This document shows, in pieces, positions 1-8,438 of a stretch of DNA of 64,000 nucleotides; within the stretch, counting starts at the first letter, position 1, and the number at the start of each line of letters is the position of its first letter. The stretch comes from Rhodococcus opacus B4. GTDB taxonomy: Bacteria > Actinomycetota > Actinomycetes > Mycobacteriales > Mycobacteriaceae. The stretch is from the NCBI RefSeq assembly GCF_000010805.1, contig NC_012522.1, forward strand, positions 4,402,001-4,466,000, read 5' to 3'. Below the pieces are notes generated by a model. The model saw only the letters and a program-made list of their open reading frames with translations, made no database searches and was not told the DNA's origin. The translations under genes and the position numbers were made by a program.

Positions 1-908
<908 letters not shown>

Positions 909-912
909 GGGG

Positions 913-1641
913 TCAGAGCTGGTAGGTGGGTTCGCGCTTCTTCACGTACGCGATGACGCGGTAGGTGATCGGCATGACCAGCACCTCCACGAGGGTCTTC
1001 CACAGGAAGCCGACGATCACGTAGTTGACGAAATCGCTCCACGTGCTGATGCCGATCGCGCCGGCCGCGATGGAGCAGAAGATGAGGGTGTCGGCGAACT
1101 CACCGACGATGGTGGATCCGATGAGCCGCGCCCACAGGTGCTTCTCCTTGGTCCGCTCCTTGATCAGGACCAGCGTCACCGAGTTCAGCATCTGCCCGAC
1201 GAGATAGCCGGCCAGCCCGGCGAGCAGCAGTCGCGGGTAGACGCCGACGACGGACCGCAGCGCTTCCTGGTTCTCGTAGAAGTCGGCGGACGGCAGCTCG
1301 ATGAGGAGCCAGAAGCAGAACGCGGCCAGGATCAGGGCACCGAAGCCCAGGTAGATCGCGCGACGCGTGGACTTGAACCCGTACACCTCGCTGAGCACGT
1401 CGCCGAGGATGTAGGCCAGCGGGAACAGGAAGAAGCCGCCGTCCGTGATGACCGGCAGGATCTGCAGCGGGCCGATCGTGAGCGACGAATCGGCGAAGAA
1501 TGCGACGCCTTTCGTCGCGCAGATATTCGAGATCAGCAGCGTCGCGGTGAACAGGGCGACGAACGTGGGGTAGTACCCCCGGCTGACGTGCGCGAACGTC
1601 GCGTGGTCGTCTGGCTTGGTCTGCTGATCTGAGGCTGTCAC
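913..1641 (-). CDS. yhhQ: Queuosine precursor transporter (YhhQ/QPTR family)
   Basis: This is a 242-residue integral membrane protein with about six hydrophobic segments, beginning near LFTATLLISNICATKG, a typical YhhQ start. Further family features are the GPLQILPVITDGGFFLFPLAYILGD-type segment and the C-terminal SWSDF-like loop. The family imports preQ0/preQ1 (in some lineages queuine). GTG 1641 is preferred, preceded by GGATGGCGGC; TTG 1653 is an in-frame alternative. The gene converges on tgt, and with gluQ nearby this suggests that the cell scavenges the base and does not rely on genes in this window for synthesis. The family assignment is strong; which base is carried is inferred. Confidence 0.9.
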   Translation of the reverse strand: MTASDQQTKPDDHATFAHVSRGYYPTFVALFTATLLISNICATKGVAFFADSSLTIGPLQILPVITDGGFFLFPLAYILGDVLSEVYGFKSTRRAIYLGFGALILAAFCFWLLIELPSADFYENQEALRSVVGVYPRLLLAGLAGYLVGQMLNSVTLVLIKERTKEKHLWARLIGSTIVGEFADTLIFCSIAAGAIGISTWSDFVNYVIVGFLWKTLVEVLVMPITYRVIAYVKKREPTYQL

Positions 1642-1685
1642 GCCGCCATCCAAGCACCTGCACGGGGAGGGGCGCGAATCAGGAA

Positions 1686-1738
1686 CGGGTGAACGTACCT
1701 TTTGTCCGGTCTGAGGCGTTGAAAGGTACGTTCACCCG
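1686..1738. terminator. Long perfect hairpin (class C palindrome)
   Basis: Arms CGGGTGAACGTACCTTT (1686-1702) and its exact complement (1722-1738) enclose a 19-nt loop. It follows the RDD gene (reverse strand) and precedes the transporter gene, so it probably terminates the former. It resembles the hairpin at 2461-2508 in its GGGTGA(A/G)CGT stem end. Confidence 0.75.
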
Positions 1739-1771
1739 CGCGGATCGGTCGTGCCAGGTCCGACCCCCGGG

Positions 1772-2377
1772 CTAACCCTGGACGACGCGCGTGCCGCCGG
1801 CCAGCTCGTCGTGCTTGCCCTGCTTGGTGGGGCTGCCGTTGATCGTCACGGCGATGACGATCGCCGCGACGAAACCGAGCAGTCCGAACAGGAACCCGAG
1901 AAACGGGAACCCGCCGAGTGCGGCGAGGACGTAGAAGCCGTTCCGGGTCAGCGACTGCTGCTGGGTGGGCAGTCCGCCGTTCGGGCCCTCGACGCGCAGC
2001 CCCAGAACCTGCTTGCCGACGGTCTGCACCCGCGTCGTCTCGAGGAACACGAAGTAGCCCACGGCGGCGGCCGCGGTGAGGATCGCGCCCAGGACACTGC
2101 CCAGGAAGGTGCCCAGCACCAGCGAGATGACGATGGTGACCACGGCCGTCGGAATGCCCACGATCAGGCCGTCGATCACCCGCGCCCCCAGGCGGGGAAG
2201 GAGTTCGCCCGGCCGGGACGGGTTGAATCCGAAATCGGGCTGCGCGAACGGCTGGGTGCCGAACTGCTGCGCCGAGTCGAACTGCGGCGGCGCGCCGAAC
2301 TGCTGCCCGTACTGCTGCTGCCCCGCCCCGTTGTAGTGCGGCTGCCCCTGATTGGGATCGAATCCGCCAGTAGTCAT
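1772..2377 (-). CDS. RDD family membrane protein with Gln/Pro-rich N-terminus
   Basis: The protein has 201 residues. ATG 2377 is chosen because GAGGGGGA lies 6-7 nt upstream; a longer frame to 2425 lacks such support. Residues 1-60 are a low-complexity Gln/Pro/Gly/Phe tail starting MTTGGFDPN. The RDD domain follows, with LGARVIDGLIVGIPTAVV (the conserved R and D of the first helix), FLETTRVQTVGKQVLGLRV and two further hydrophobic helices. RDD proteins are poorly characterised; some act in Na+/H+ exchange or osmotic tolerance. The next reverse-strand gene starts with almost the same MTTGG(F/Y)DPN, so the two may be recognised or anchored alike. No function is claimed beyond the family. Confidence 0.85.
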   Translation of the reverse strand: MTTGGFDPNQGQPHYNGAGQQQYGQQFGAPPQFDSAQQFGTQPFAQPDFGFNPSRPGELLPRLGARVIDGLIVGIPTAVVTIVISLVLGTFLGSVLGAILTAAAAVGYFVFLETTRVQTVGKQVLGLRVEGPNGGLPTQQQSLTRNGFYVLAALGGFPFLGFLFGLLGFVAAIVIAVTINGSPTKQGKHDELAGGTRVVQG

Positions 2378-2460
2378 GTGTTCCCCCTCGAATCGTCTCG
2401 GATGACGCCTGAGCACCTTACGCAAGGGGTGGGAGTGGCTCGAGTGACGGGAGTAGCAAA

Positions 2461-2508
2461 ACGGGTGAGCGTGCTACCGCCCAGAGGGGCGGGAGCACGC
2501 TCACCCGT
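2461..2508. terminator. Perfect hairpin after the proline-rich membrane protein gene
   Basis: Arms ACGGGTGAGCGTGCT (2461-2475) and its complement (2494-2508) continue, after one mismatch, into a second 6-bp GC stem closing on a short loop. It lies 14 bp past the stop of the 2522-3529 gene on the reverse strand. The architecture of about 15 bp, one mismatch, then 5-6 bp matches the element at 863-908. Confidence 0.75.
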
Positions 2509-2521
2509 GGGGAGCGAACGG

Positions 2522-3529
2522 TCAGGCCGAGACGTAACGGCCGGTGAGCACGCGGTATGCGTAGGTCGACGCGATGATCGTGATCGGGATCGAGACGAGA
2601 AGTCCGACACCGCAGAGGATTGCACCGACGATGTTGATGCCGACGAGGGCCAGGGCCAGCAGCAGGACCGGCCCTACGTTCTGCGAGATCACGCGGAAAC
2701 TCGACTTGATGCCGGTGATCGCGTCCTCGTTCTGGTCGATGACGAACTGCAGCGTCCACCAGGTCAGGAAGATGACGATGAGACCGGGGATGATGAGCAG
2801 GACGAAACCGATGGTGGTGGCGACACCGATGATGACGCTGGCGATGATGATCGCCCCGACGTTGGTGAACTGGAAGAACGAACCGAACGCCGGCTTGTTG
2901 CCGTCCACCTCGTGCAGCGCGCCCCGCACGAGCGCCGCGTTGATCAGGTAGCCGACGATGGTGGTGACGATCGTGCCGATGATGCGCCACACCGAGAACG
3001 CCGCGCTCATGTCGGACGACGTGCTGAAGCCGCCGAAGACGAGGTTCAGCACCACCTGGATGACGGCGGCGATCAGCAGGATGCCGATCCAGATGAGCGC
3101 GTTGTCCTTGAACTTGTTCCAGCCGTAGCCGATCGCGTCGCCCACGGAGAACTGTCCCGGCGTCCGCCCGGGGGCGCCGTAGTCCGACATCGGCGGGGGC
3201 GGCGGATATCCGCCGGGCGGCGGTCCCTGCGGAGGGGGCGGGTAATTTCCCTGCGGCGGCGGGTAATTTCCGCCGGGCGGCGGTCCTTGGGGCGGCGGCG
3301 GGTAATTACCGGGAGGCGGCGGGTAGTTACCACCGCCCGGCGGTGGGTAGTTTCCGCTGGGAGGCGGTGGCGGATATCCGCCGGGCGGCGGTCCCTGCGG
3401 CGGCGGAGGGTAATTTCCGGGGGGCGGTGGATATCCGCCGGGCGGCGGTGGAGGATTGCCCTGCGGGGGGTATCCGCCCTGGTCACCACCTTCGGGTTTG
3501 TCGTTAGGGTCGTATCCACCAGTCGTCAT
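2522..3529 (-). CDS. Multi-pass membrane protein with long proline-rich N-terminal repeat tail
   Basis: This is a 335-residue protein. ATG 3529 has GAGGGGATCAC upstream. Residues 1-135 are tandem Gly-Asn/Gly-Tyr-Pro4-5 repeats (GNYPPPP, GGYPPPP, QGPPPGG). About five or six membrane helices follow, starting at FSVGDAIGYGWNKFKDNALIWIG. The helical part resembles DUF975/glycerophosphoryl-diester-phosphodiesterase-type membrane domains of actinobacteria (from memory). The tail is expected in the cytoplasm and may serve as a protein-binding platform. It shares its first residues with the RDD protein next to it and diverges from the DUF4190 gene. The repeat tail makes homology searches noisy. Confidence 0.75.
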   Translation of the reverse strand: MTTGGYDPNDKPEGGDQGGYPPQGNPPPPPGGYPPPPGNYPPPPQGPPPGGYPPPPPSGNYPPPGGGNYPPPPGNYPPPPQGPPPGGNYPPPQGNYPPPPQGPPPGGYPPPPPMSDYGAPGRTPGQFSVGDAIGYGWNKFKDNALIWIGILLIAAVIQVVLNLVFGGFSTSSDMSAAFSVWRIIGTIVTTIVGYLINAALVRGALHEVDGNKPAFGSFFQFTNVGAIIIASVIIGVATTIGFVLLIIPGLIVIFLTWWTLQFVIDQNEDAITGIKSSFRVISQNVGPVLLLALALVGINIVGAILCGVGLLVSIPITIIASTYAYRVLTGRYVSA

Positions 3530-3658
3530 GTGATCCCCTCAGCAAGTGTTGAATGCTCGCGCGTGACAGTGCGAATAAACACTACGTGGACAATCCTTTA
3601 CTCGCCTCCCTTTGGTCTGCTTCCTCTCCTGCGGTTTTGATGCTTTACGCTGGTTATC

Positions 3659-4273
3659 GTGACTAATTCTGGGGGATCGGACGATTCGAATCCGTACAAC
3701 GGGCAAACGCCGCCGACTTACGGCGAGGTTCCGCCCTTGCCGCGCGACGGATACGGGGTCGACGAATCCGGTTATCCCACCTATTCGGCGCCCACCGAGA
3801 AGTACCCCGACTATCAGCAGCCGGGCGCGTACGGGACTTCGCCGAATCCGTATGCCGCGCCTCATCAGTACGGCGGCGACCAGTACGGCGCCCCCAGCGG
3901 GCAGCAGTACGGCGCACCCAACCCGTATGCCGCCCCGAATCAGTACGGTGCCCCCAACCAGTACGGCCAGTACGGCGGTCCCGCTCCGCAGTACGGCGCC
4001 CCGAGCCCGTACGGCGCGCCCTACCCGCAGTCGCGCGGGACCAACGGACTCGCGATCGCCTCGCTGATCACGTCGATCGTCGGCGGATGCTTCTACGGCG
4101 TCGGCTCGATCGTCGGCATCATCCTCGGCATCGTGGCGCTGGGCCAGATCAAGCAGTCCGGCCAGGAAGGCCGGGGGCTCGCGATCGCCGGAATCGCCAT
4201 CGGCGGCGCCTACGTCGTCGGATGGATCCTGTTCTTCGTGATCATGCTGATCGCGGCGGCGTCGGGGGCCTGA
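3659..4273 (+). CDS. DUF4190 domain membrane protein with Tyr/Pro/Gln-rich tail
   Basis: This is a 204-residue protein starting at GTG 3659. Residues 1-125 are low complexity with repeated QYGAP and NPYAAP units. Residues 128-200 hold the DUF4190 domain: two hydrophobic helices, NGLAIASLITSIVGG and GLAIAGIAIGGAYVVGWILF, with the family's intervening LGQIKQSGQEGRGLAIAGI. The function of DUF4190 proteins is unknown. No Shine-Dalgarno is evident, so the mRNA may be leaderless. It forms, with the two preceding reverse-strand genes, a cluster of membrane proteins carrying disordered proline- or glutamine-rich tails. Its 3' end overlaps gluQ by 32 bp in convergent orientation. Confidence 0.82.
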   Translation: MTNSGGSDDSNPYNGQTPPTYGEVPPLPRDGYGVDESGYPTYSAPTEKYPDYQQPGAYGTSPNPYAAPHQYGGDQYGAPSGQQYGAPNPYAAPNQYGAPNQYGQYGGPAPQYGAPSPYGAPYPQSRGTNGLAIASLITSIVGGCFYGVGSIVGIILGIVALGQIKQSGQEGRGLAIAGIAIGGAYVVGWILFFVIMLIAAASGA

Positions 4274-5198
4274 CCACCCACGGTTCGCGGTGCAGGCGGG
4301 CCGGGTCGAACCGGGCGAGGAGGGTCCCGAGATCCACGACCTCGCCCGGGGCCGCGAGTCCGAGTGACGCCGCCAGCACCCCGAGGACGTCGCTCGGTGT
4401 GCGTCCCAACGCTTTCTGATCGGTGAGGGTGACGGCGCCGTCGCGTTTCGCGAGCCGTTTGCCGTCCCCGTTGAGGGCGAGCGCCACGTGTGCGTAGGCG
4501 GGGGCGGCGAGCCCGAGCAGTCCCGCGAGATACGCCTGACGGGGCGCGGAGGAGAGCAGGTCGTCGCCGCGCACCACCTGATCGATCCCCTGGGCGGCGT
4601 CGTCGACGACCACCGCGAGGTTGTACGCGGGGGTTCCGTCGCCGCGGCGTAGCACGAGGTCGTCCACCATTCCGGAGTAGCTTCCGTGCAGGACGTCGTC
4701 GATGGTGAACGACGTGACGGTCGCGCGCAGTCGCAGGGCCGGTGGTCGTCCGCCGGCGAGGCGGTCGGCGCGCTCGTCCGGTGTCAGGTTGCGGCAGGTC
4801 CCCGGGTAGGCGCCCTGCGGTGCGTGCGGGGCCGACGCCGCCTTCAGGATTTCCCTTCTCGTGCAGAAGCACTCGTATGTGAGTCCGGCGGCGTGGAGTT
4901 CGGCGATGGCGGCGTCGTACCGCGGCAGCCGGTGCGACTGCGACACGACGTCGCCGTCCCAATCGAGCCCGAGTTCCGCGAGGTCGGCCAATTGCCGGTC
5001 CCGGGCGCCGTCGCGGACGCGGTCGAGGTCCTCGACGCGCAGCAGGAACCGCCGGCCGGTGGACCGGGCGAACAGCCAAGCCAGCAGGGCCGTCCGCAGG
5101 TTGCCGAGGTGCAGGTCGCCGGACGGGCTGGGCGCGAACCGTCCCGCACCCTTCGCCGGATGTGACAGCGGTGCACTTTGACGAGACGGATGTGACAT
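4242..5198 (-). CDS. gluQ: Glutamyl-Q tRNA(Asp) synthetase
   Basis: GluQ-RS activates glutamate and attaches it to the cyclopentenediol of queuosine-34 in tRNA-Asp; it lacks the anticodon-binding half of GluRS. This 318-residue protein has GRFAPSPSGDLHLGN (HIGH-type motif) near residue 20, the family's short C-terminal part, a zinc-type CFC...Y...C cluster at about 120-140, and KRLAKRDG (KMSKS-type). ATG 5198 is the only start that keeps the whole N-terminus, yet its first codons fall in a 47-bp sequence also found at 47042-47088, and no clear Shine-Dalgarno precedes it. tgt and the precursor transporter are close by, a coherent queuosine set. Confidence 0.92.
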   Translation of the reverse strand: MSHPSRQSAPLSHPAKGAGRFAPSPSGDLHLGNLRTALLAWLFARSTGRRFLLRVEDLDRVRDGARDRQLADLAELGLDWDGDVVSQSHRLPRYDAAIAELHAAGLTYECFCTRREILKAASAPHAPQGAYPGTCRNLTPDERADRLAGGRPPALRLRATVTSFTIDDVLHGSYSGMVDDLVLRRGDGTPAYNLAVVVDDAAQGIDQVVRGDDLLSSAPRQAYLAGLLGLAAPAYAHVALALNGDGKRLAKRDGAVTLTDQKALGRTPSDVLGVLAASLGLAAPGEVVDLGTLLARFDPARLHREPWVVRPPTPPRSA

Positions 5199-5205
5199 CG
5201 GGCCG
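5159..5205. repeat. 47-bp dispersed repeat, copy 1 (overlaps the gluQ start)
   Basis: The 47 bp running from GATGTGACAGCGGTGCA to CGGGCCG align without gaps to 47042-47088 with about four fifths identity. Each copy has GTGACA twice, in direct orientation. Here the repeat supplies the ATG and first residues of GluQ on the reverse strand. Confidence 0.6.
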
Positions 5206-5210
5206 AGGGG

Positions 5211-5822
5211 TCAGCTGGCCAGTTCGATCGACGACGACGGCACGACATCGGCGCCCTGCAGAATCATGCCGATCTGGACGTGCAGGGCGTGCTCGAGGTA
5301 CTCGGCCGGGTACAGATCCGGACTGCCGATCGCCTCGACGGCGAGGCCGTCGACGGTGGCGAGGAGAAGCGCCGCACGGGTTTCCGCTTCCGGGGTGCCG
5401 ATCCCGATGAGCACCGCGGACAGCCCGGTGCGGATCGTGAAGAGGGTCGTGCGCCGGATCTCGGCGAGCGACGGGGAGGTGGCCGCCCGCACGGCGAACG
5501 CCGCCCTGACGTGCGCCTCCCGCGACCGTGACTCGTCGAGGGGGAGCAACTGCGACATCGCGGCGAACAGGGCCTGGGCGGGGTCGCCGCCGCGGTCGAT
5601 CTCCGACAGCCGGGTGAGGAGCTTGTCGACGAGGGTTCGCAGCGCGAACGCGAACATCTCGTCCTTCGTGGAGAAGTGGTGCTGCACGGCGCCGATGGAC
5701 ACACCCGCCTTCTTGGCGACCTCGCGCACGCTGGCACCCTCGAGTCCCGACTCGGCCGCGACGTCGAACAGGGCCGCAGCCAGGTGTTCGGGGCTGGTGG
5801 ACGAGTATCGGCGTTCGCGCAT
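5211..5822 (-). CDS. TetR family transcriptional regulator
   Basis: This is a 203-residue regulator. The helix-turn-helix is seen in VREVAKKAGVSIGAVQHHFSTKDEMFAFAL, residues ~35-65. The C-terminal half is helical with a hydrophobic ligand region. ATG 5822 is chosen over TTG 5852 because the longer form would start inside a perfect operator-like palindrome at 5841-5855, which then sits 19-33 bp upstream of the start. Autoregulation is therefore likely. It is followed on the same strand by gluQ, 12 bp downstream, with no obvious functional link. The ligand and targets are unknown. Confidence 0.85.
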   Translation of the reverse strand: MRERRYSSTSPEHLAAALFDVAAESGLEGASVREVAKKAGVSIGAVQHHFSTKDEMFAFALRTLVDKLLTRLSEIDRGGDPAQALFAAMSQLLPLDESRSREAHVRAAFAVRAATSPSLAEIRRTTLFTIRTGLSAVLIGIGTPEAETRAALLLATVDGLAVEAIGSPDLYPAEYLEHALHVQIGMILQGADVVPSSSIELAS

Positions 5823-5840
5823 GGCTCGAACATTACTTGC

Positions 5841-5855
5841 GTATTGAATCAATAC
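5841..5855. promoter_or_regulatory. Probable TetR operator GTATTG-AAT-CAATAC
   Basis: A perfect inverted repeat with hexamer arms and a 3-bp centre lies just upstream of the TetR gene at 5211-5822. Its size and position fit a self-repression operator. Confidence 0.6.
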
Positions 5856-5901
5856 ACGCGTCAGGCGCCCGTGTCGCCGCGAGTGGCGGGTGTGATGCCG
5901 G

Positions 5902-6480
5902 TTATCGGCGGACGTACGTCAGGAAAATCATCCCGCTCTCGAACGCGCGGGTCGAGGTCAGCCGGAATCGCTGGGGGTCGAATTCGCCGTCGAACAGTGG
6001 AATGCCGGTGCCGATCGCGACGGGGTTGAGCTTGATCCGGAGTTCGTCGACCTCCGGTTGCAGCGCGGCGGCCAACTTCCCGCCGCCGCACAGCCAGATG
6101 TCCTTGCCGTCCTCCTTCTCGAGTTCGCGCACCTTCTCGATCGGATCGCCCGACACGATCTCGACGTCCGGGTCGGGCGACGCCGTGAGTGTCGTCGAGA
6201 ACACGTACTGCCGCAGATGTGCGTACGGGCTGGTCACGCCGAGGTCGAGGCTGGGCTGGTAGGTGGCGCGGCCCATGAGCAGCGTGTCGAAATGCCGGTT
6301 GGGGGCATCGATTCCCATCGCTGCCCGCACATGGGTGGGGACCGTCTCGGGGTACTCGGCGATCATCACGGGCATGTGATCACCCTCGAGTTCGAAGACG
6401 GTGCCGCTGGGGTCCGTGCCGTCGGCGCCGGCGATGAATCCGTCGATGGTGGTGGCGACGTAGTAGACGAGTTTTCGCAT
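5902..6480 (-). CDS. Dihydrofolate reductase-like/RibD C-terminal family reductase
   Basis: This is a 192-residue protein with the RibD_C fold. It starts MRKLVYYVATTIDGFIAG (N-terminal strand with the conserved D-G), then has DTLLMGRATYQ (nucleotide-binding turn), KDIWLCGGGKLAAALQ (the GGG NADPH loop) and a short C-terminal strand pair. Family members reduce pterin- or pyrimidine-like substrates with NADPH, but most stand-alone copies have no proven substrate. ATG 6480 has GGGAGG 7 nt upstream. It is divergent from a TetR gene, with 84 bp between them, so it is the likely target of that regulator. Confidence 0.83.
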   Translation of the reverse strand: MRKLVYYVATTIDGFIAGADGTDPSGTVFELEGDHMPVMIAEYPETVPTHVRAAMGIDAPNRHFDTLLMGRATYQPSLDLGVTSPYAHLRQYVFSTTLTASPDPDVEIVSGDPIEKVRELEKEDGKDIWLCGGGKLAAALQPEVDELRIKLNPVAIGTGIPLFDGEFDPQRFRLTSTRAFESGMIFLTYVRR

Positions 6481-6510
6481 GGAAGGCCTCCCGCAGTCCG
6501 GCAACTACTC

Positions 6511-6529
6511 CATTTGTAGTACTATGACC
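6511..6529. promoter_or_regulatory. Intergenic operator/promoter candidate
   Basis: The 84-bp gap between the reductase and the TetR gene contains the palindrome TAGTACTA (6517-6524) inside an AT-rich stretch, with a further CTAC/GTAG inverted pair around it. This is the only symmetric sequence seen in the gap and fits a shared operator. The evidence is weak. Confidence 0.4.
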
Positions 6530-6564
6530 GAAGTGGTTGCAAGCTCTTTTTTCGAGGAGTGTCG

Positions 6565-7146
6565 ATGGCACAGAATCCGGAACGACGTGCGGCCCTCGTG
6601 AACGCGGCGATCGAAGTGCTTGCGCGGGAGGGCGCCCGCGGACTCACCTTCCGTGCGGTCGACGCGGAGGCCGAGGTGCCGAAGGGTACGGCGTCCAACT
6701 ACTTCGCCAACCGCGACGACCTGTTCGACCAGGTCGGCAAACGGATTCACGAGCGGATGGGACCCGACCCGTCGGTGATCGAGGACAGCGTCCGCAAGCC
6801 GCAGGATCTCGACCTCGTGATCGAGTGCATGCAGGGATTGTTCGGCCGGATCACCCGTGACCGCACGGGCTATCTCGCCCTGCAGGAATTGCGGCTCGAG
6901 GCGGTCCGCCGCCCCGAACTGCGTACCACGCTGACCCGCACGATCTCCGAGAACCTGGAGCGCGACATCGGGTTTCACCTCGGCTCGGGGCTTCCCGGTG
7001 ACCGCGGCACCGTCGTCATGCTCTATCTCGCGATGAGTGGGCTCATCGTCGAGCACCTGACGCTGCCCGGGGTGCTCGAGGGCGTCGACACCGAGCGGCT
7101 CATCGCCGATCTCGTGACCCGAGCCGTCGCTACGCCGGACGCCTGA
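6565..7146 (+). CDS. TetR family transcriptional regulator
   Basis: This is a 193-residue regulator with HTH residues ~28-60: LTFRAVDAEAEVPKGTASNYFANRDDLFDQV. ATG 6565 has GAGGAG eight bases upstream. It is divergent from the RibD/DHFR-like gene and probably controls it and itself. Its 3' end overlaps the convergent acyltransferase gene by 17 bp. The inducer is unknown. Confidence 0.86.
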   Translation: MAQNPERRAALVNAAIEVLAREGARGLTFRAVDAEAEVPKGTASNYFANRDDLFDQVGKRIHERMGPDPSVIEDSVRKPQDLDLVIECMQGLFGRITRDRTGYLALQELRLEAVRRPELRTTLTRTISENLERDIGFHLGSGLPGDRGTVVMLYLAMSGLIVEHLTLPGVLEGVDTERLIADLVTRAVATPDA

Positions 7147-7798
7147 GCGCGTAGTCGTCCACGTACTCCTGGCCGGACAGCGTCATGAGGGCGTGCATCA
7201 GTTCGTCCGTCGCGGCCCGGACGACGTGCCGGTTGTCGCGCAGTTCGGCGAATCGGGAGAAGTCGAGCGGCTCACCGACGGTCACCGTCACCCTGCCGAA
7301 CCGCCACATCCTCGATCCGGCGGGGTTGACCCGCCGGGTGCCGTGCATGGCGATCGGCACGACCGGGGCGCCCGTGGCGAGCGCGACCCGGGCGATTCCG
7401 GTCTTGCCCTTGTGGAGCCGGCCGTCGGGCGACCGGGTGCCCTCCGGGTAGATTCCCCAGACCCTGCCGTCGTCCAGGATCTTCCGTGCGGTGTTCAGGG
7501 CGGATTCGGCGGCCGAGGCCCCGGATCGGTCGATCGGCAATTGCCCGGCCGCGGTGAAGAACCAGCGTTTCGCCCGCCCCTTCACGCCGCCCTCGGTGAA
7601 GTACTCGCTCTTGGCGACGAACGTGATGCGGCGGCGCACCATCAGGACGAGGAAGAACGAGTCGACGACGGTGAGGTGGTTGCTCGCCAGGATCACCGGC
7701 CCCGACGCCGGGATGTGGTGTGCGCCGTGGATCGCGGGCCGACCGAAGATCCGCAACACCGGTCCGATCAACACATGTTTGAAGATCCAGTACCACAC
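7130..7798 (-). CDS. 1-acyl-sn-glycerol-3-phosphate acyltransferase family protein
   Basis: This PlsC-fold acyltransferase has 222 residues. It shows the catalytic NHLTVVDS (HX4D) block near residue 38, the TFVAKSEYF and GQLPIDR segments, and the substrate-binding YPEGTRSPDGRLHKGKTGIARVAL block. GTG 7798 is preferred because AGGAG lies 7 nt upstream and it gives the usual VWYWIFKHVLIGPVLR start; a longer frame to 7861 would run through the operators of the divergent TetR gene. It probably transfers an acyl chain to lysophosphatidate or a related acceptor at the membrane. Control by the divergent TetR is likely. Confidence 0.86.
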   Translation of the reverse strand: MWYWIFKHVLIGPVLRIFGRPAIHGAHHIPASGPVILASNHLTVVDSFFLVLMVRRRITFVAKSEYFTEGGVKGRAKRWFFTAAGQLPIDRSGASAAESALNTARKILDDGRVWGIYPEGTRSPDGRLHKGKTGIARVALATGAPVVPIAMHGTRRVNPAGSRMWRFGRVTVTVGEPLDFSRFAELRDNRHVVRAATDELMHALMTLSGQEYVDDYALRRPA

Positions 7799-7828
7799 GG
7801 TGGACTCCTGACTCGCGCGCCGAAGGGA

Positions 7829-7868
7829 GTAGACATTGTCTACGGACGACATGATAGACACTGTCTAC
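7829..7868. promoter_or_regulatory. Tandem TetR operators (two TAGACA-N-TGTCTA-type palindromes)
   Basis: Site 1, GTAGACATTGTCTAC (7829-7843), and site 2, ATAGACACTGTCTAC (7854-7868), have centres 25 bp apart. They fill the gap between the acyltransferase start (7798) and the TetR start (7869). Two near-identical palindromes in a divergent promoter region strongly suggest cooperative repression of both genes. Confidence 0.75.
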
Positions 7869-8438
7869 ATGGGTGGAGAAGTGCAACCCCTGCGGGTGCG
7901 ACTGATCGGCTGCGGGCGGGAACTACTGGACGAGGGCGGCATCGACGCCGTCGGGCTGCGCGCCGTTGCCCGGCACGCGGGGGTCTCGCACGGTGCGCCG
8001 CGGCGGTACTTCCCGACCCACAAGGCCCTGCTCGCCGCGATCGCGGCGTCGGGATTCGCGGACCTGTCCGAAGACCTCCGGTCGGCGGTCGCGTCCGAGA
8101 CGGACCCGGTCGCGCGGCTGCGGCAGACCGCGCACCGGTACCTCGCGTTCGCAGGCACCCACCGCACGCTGTTCGAGTTGATGTTCCGTCACGACCTGCT
8201 CGAGGGCTCGGGCGAGGACCTGCGGCAGCACTCGAAGCCCCTGTTCGAGACGGTCGTCGCGCTCGCCGCAGACGCCGGCGCCGCGAAGCCGGACGTGGTC
8301 GCGTTGAACCTGTGGACCCAGCTGCACGGGGTGGCGACCCTTCGCGCCACCCGCAGCATCGAGGTGATCGCCGGCGACGTCGACGTGGACGCCTTCGTGG
8401 CGCAGCTGATCGACCTACATCTCAGGGGACGGGTATGA
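7869..8438 (+). CDS. TetR family transcriptional regulator
   Basis: This is a 189-residue regulator. The HTH is in AVGLRAVARHAGVSHGAPRRYFPTHKALLAAI, residues ~25-55, and the C-terminal half is TetR_C-like (LRQTAHRYLAFAGTHRTLFELMF). ATG 7869 is chosen because upstream starts at 7836 and 7851 lie within the two operators. The divergent acyltransferase is the probable target, suggesting control of lipid remodelling. It overlaps the convergent phosphoesterase gene by 17 bp. Confidence 0.85.
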   Translation: MGGEVQPLRVRLIGCGRELLDEGGIDAVGLRAVARHAGVSHGAPRRYFPTHKALLAAIAASGFADLSEDLRSAVASETDPVARLRQTAHRYLAFAGTHRTLFELMFRHDLLEGSGEDLRQHSKPLFETVVALAADAGAAKPDVVALNLWTQLHGVATLRATRSIEVIAGDVDVDAFVAQLIDLHLRGRV

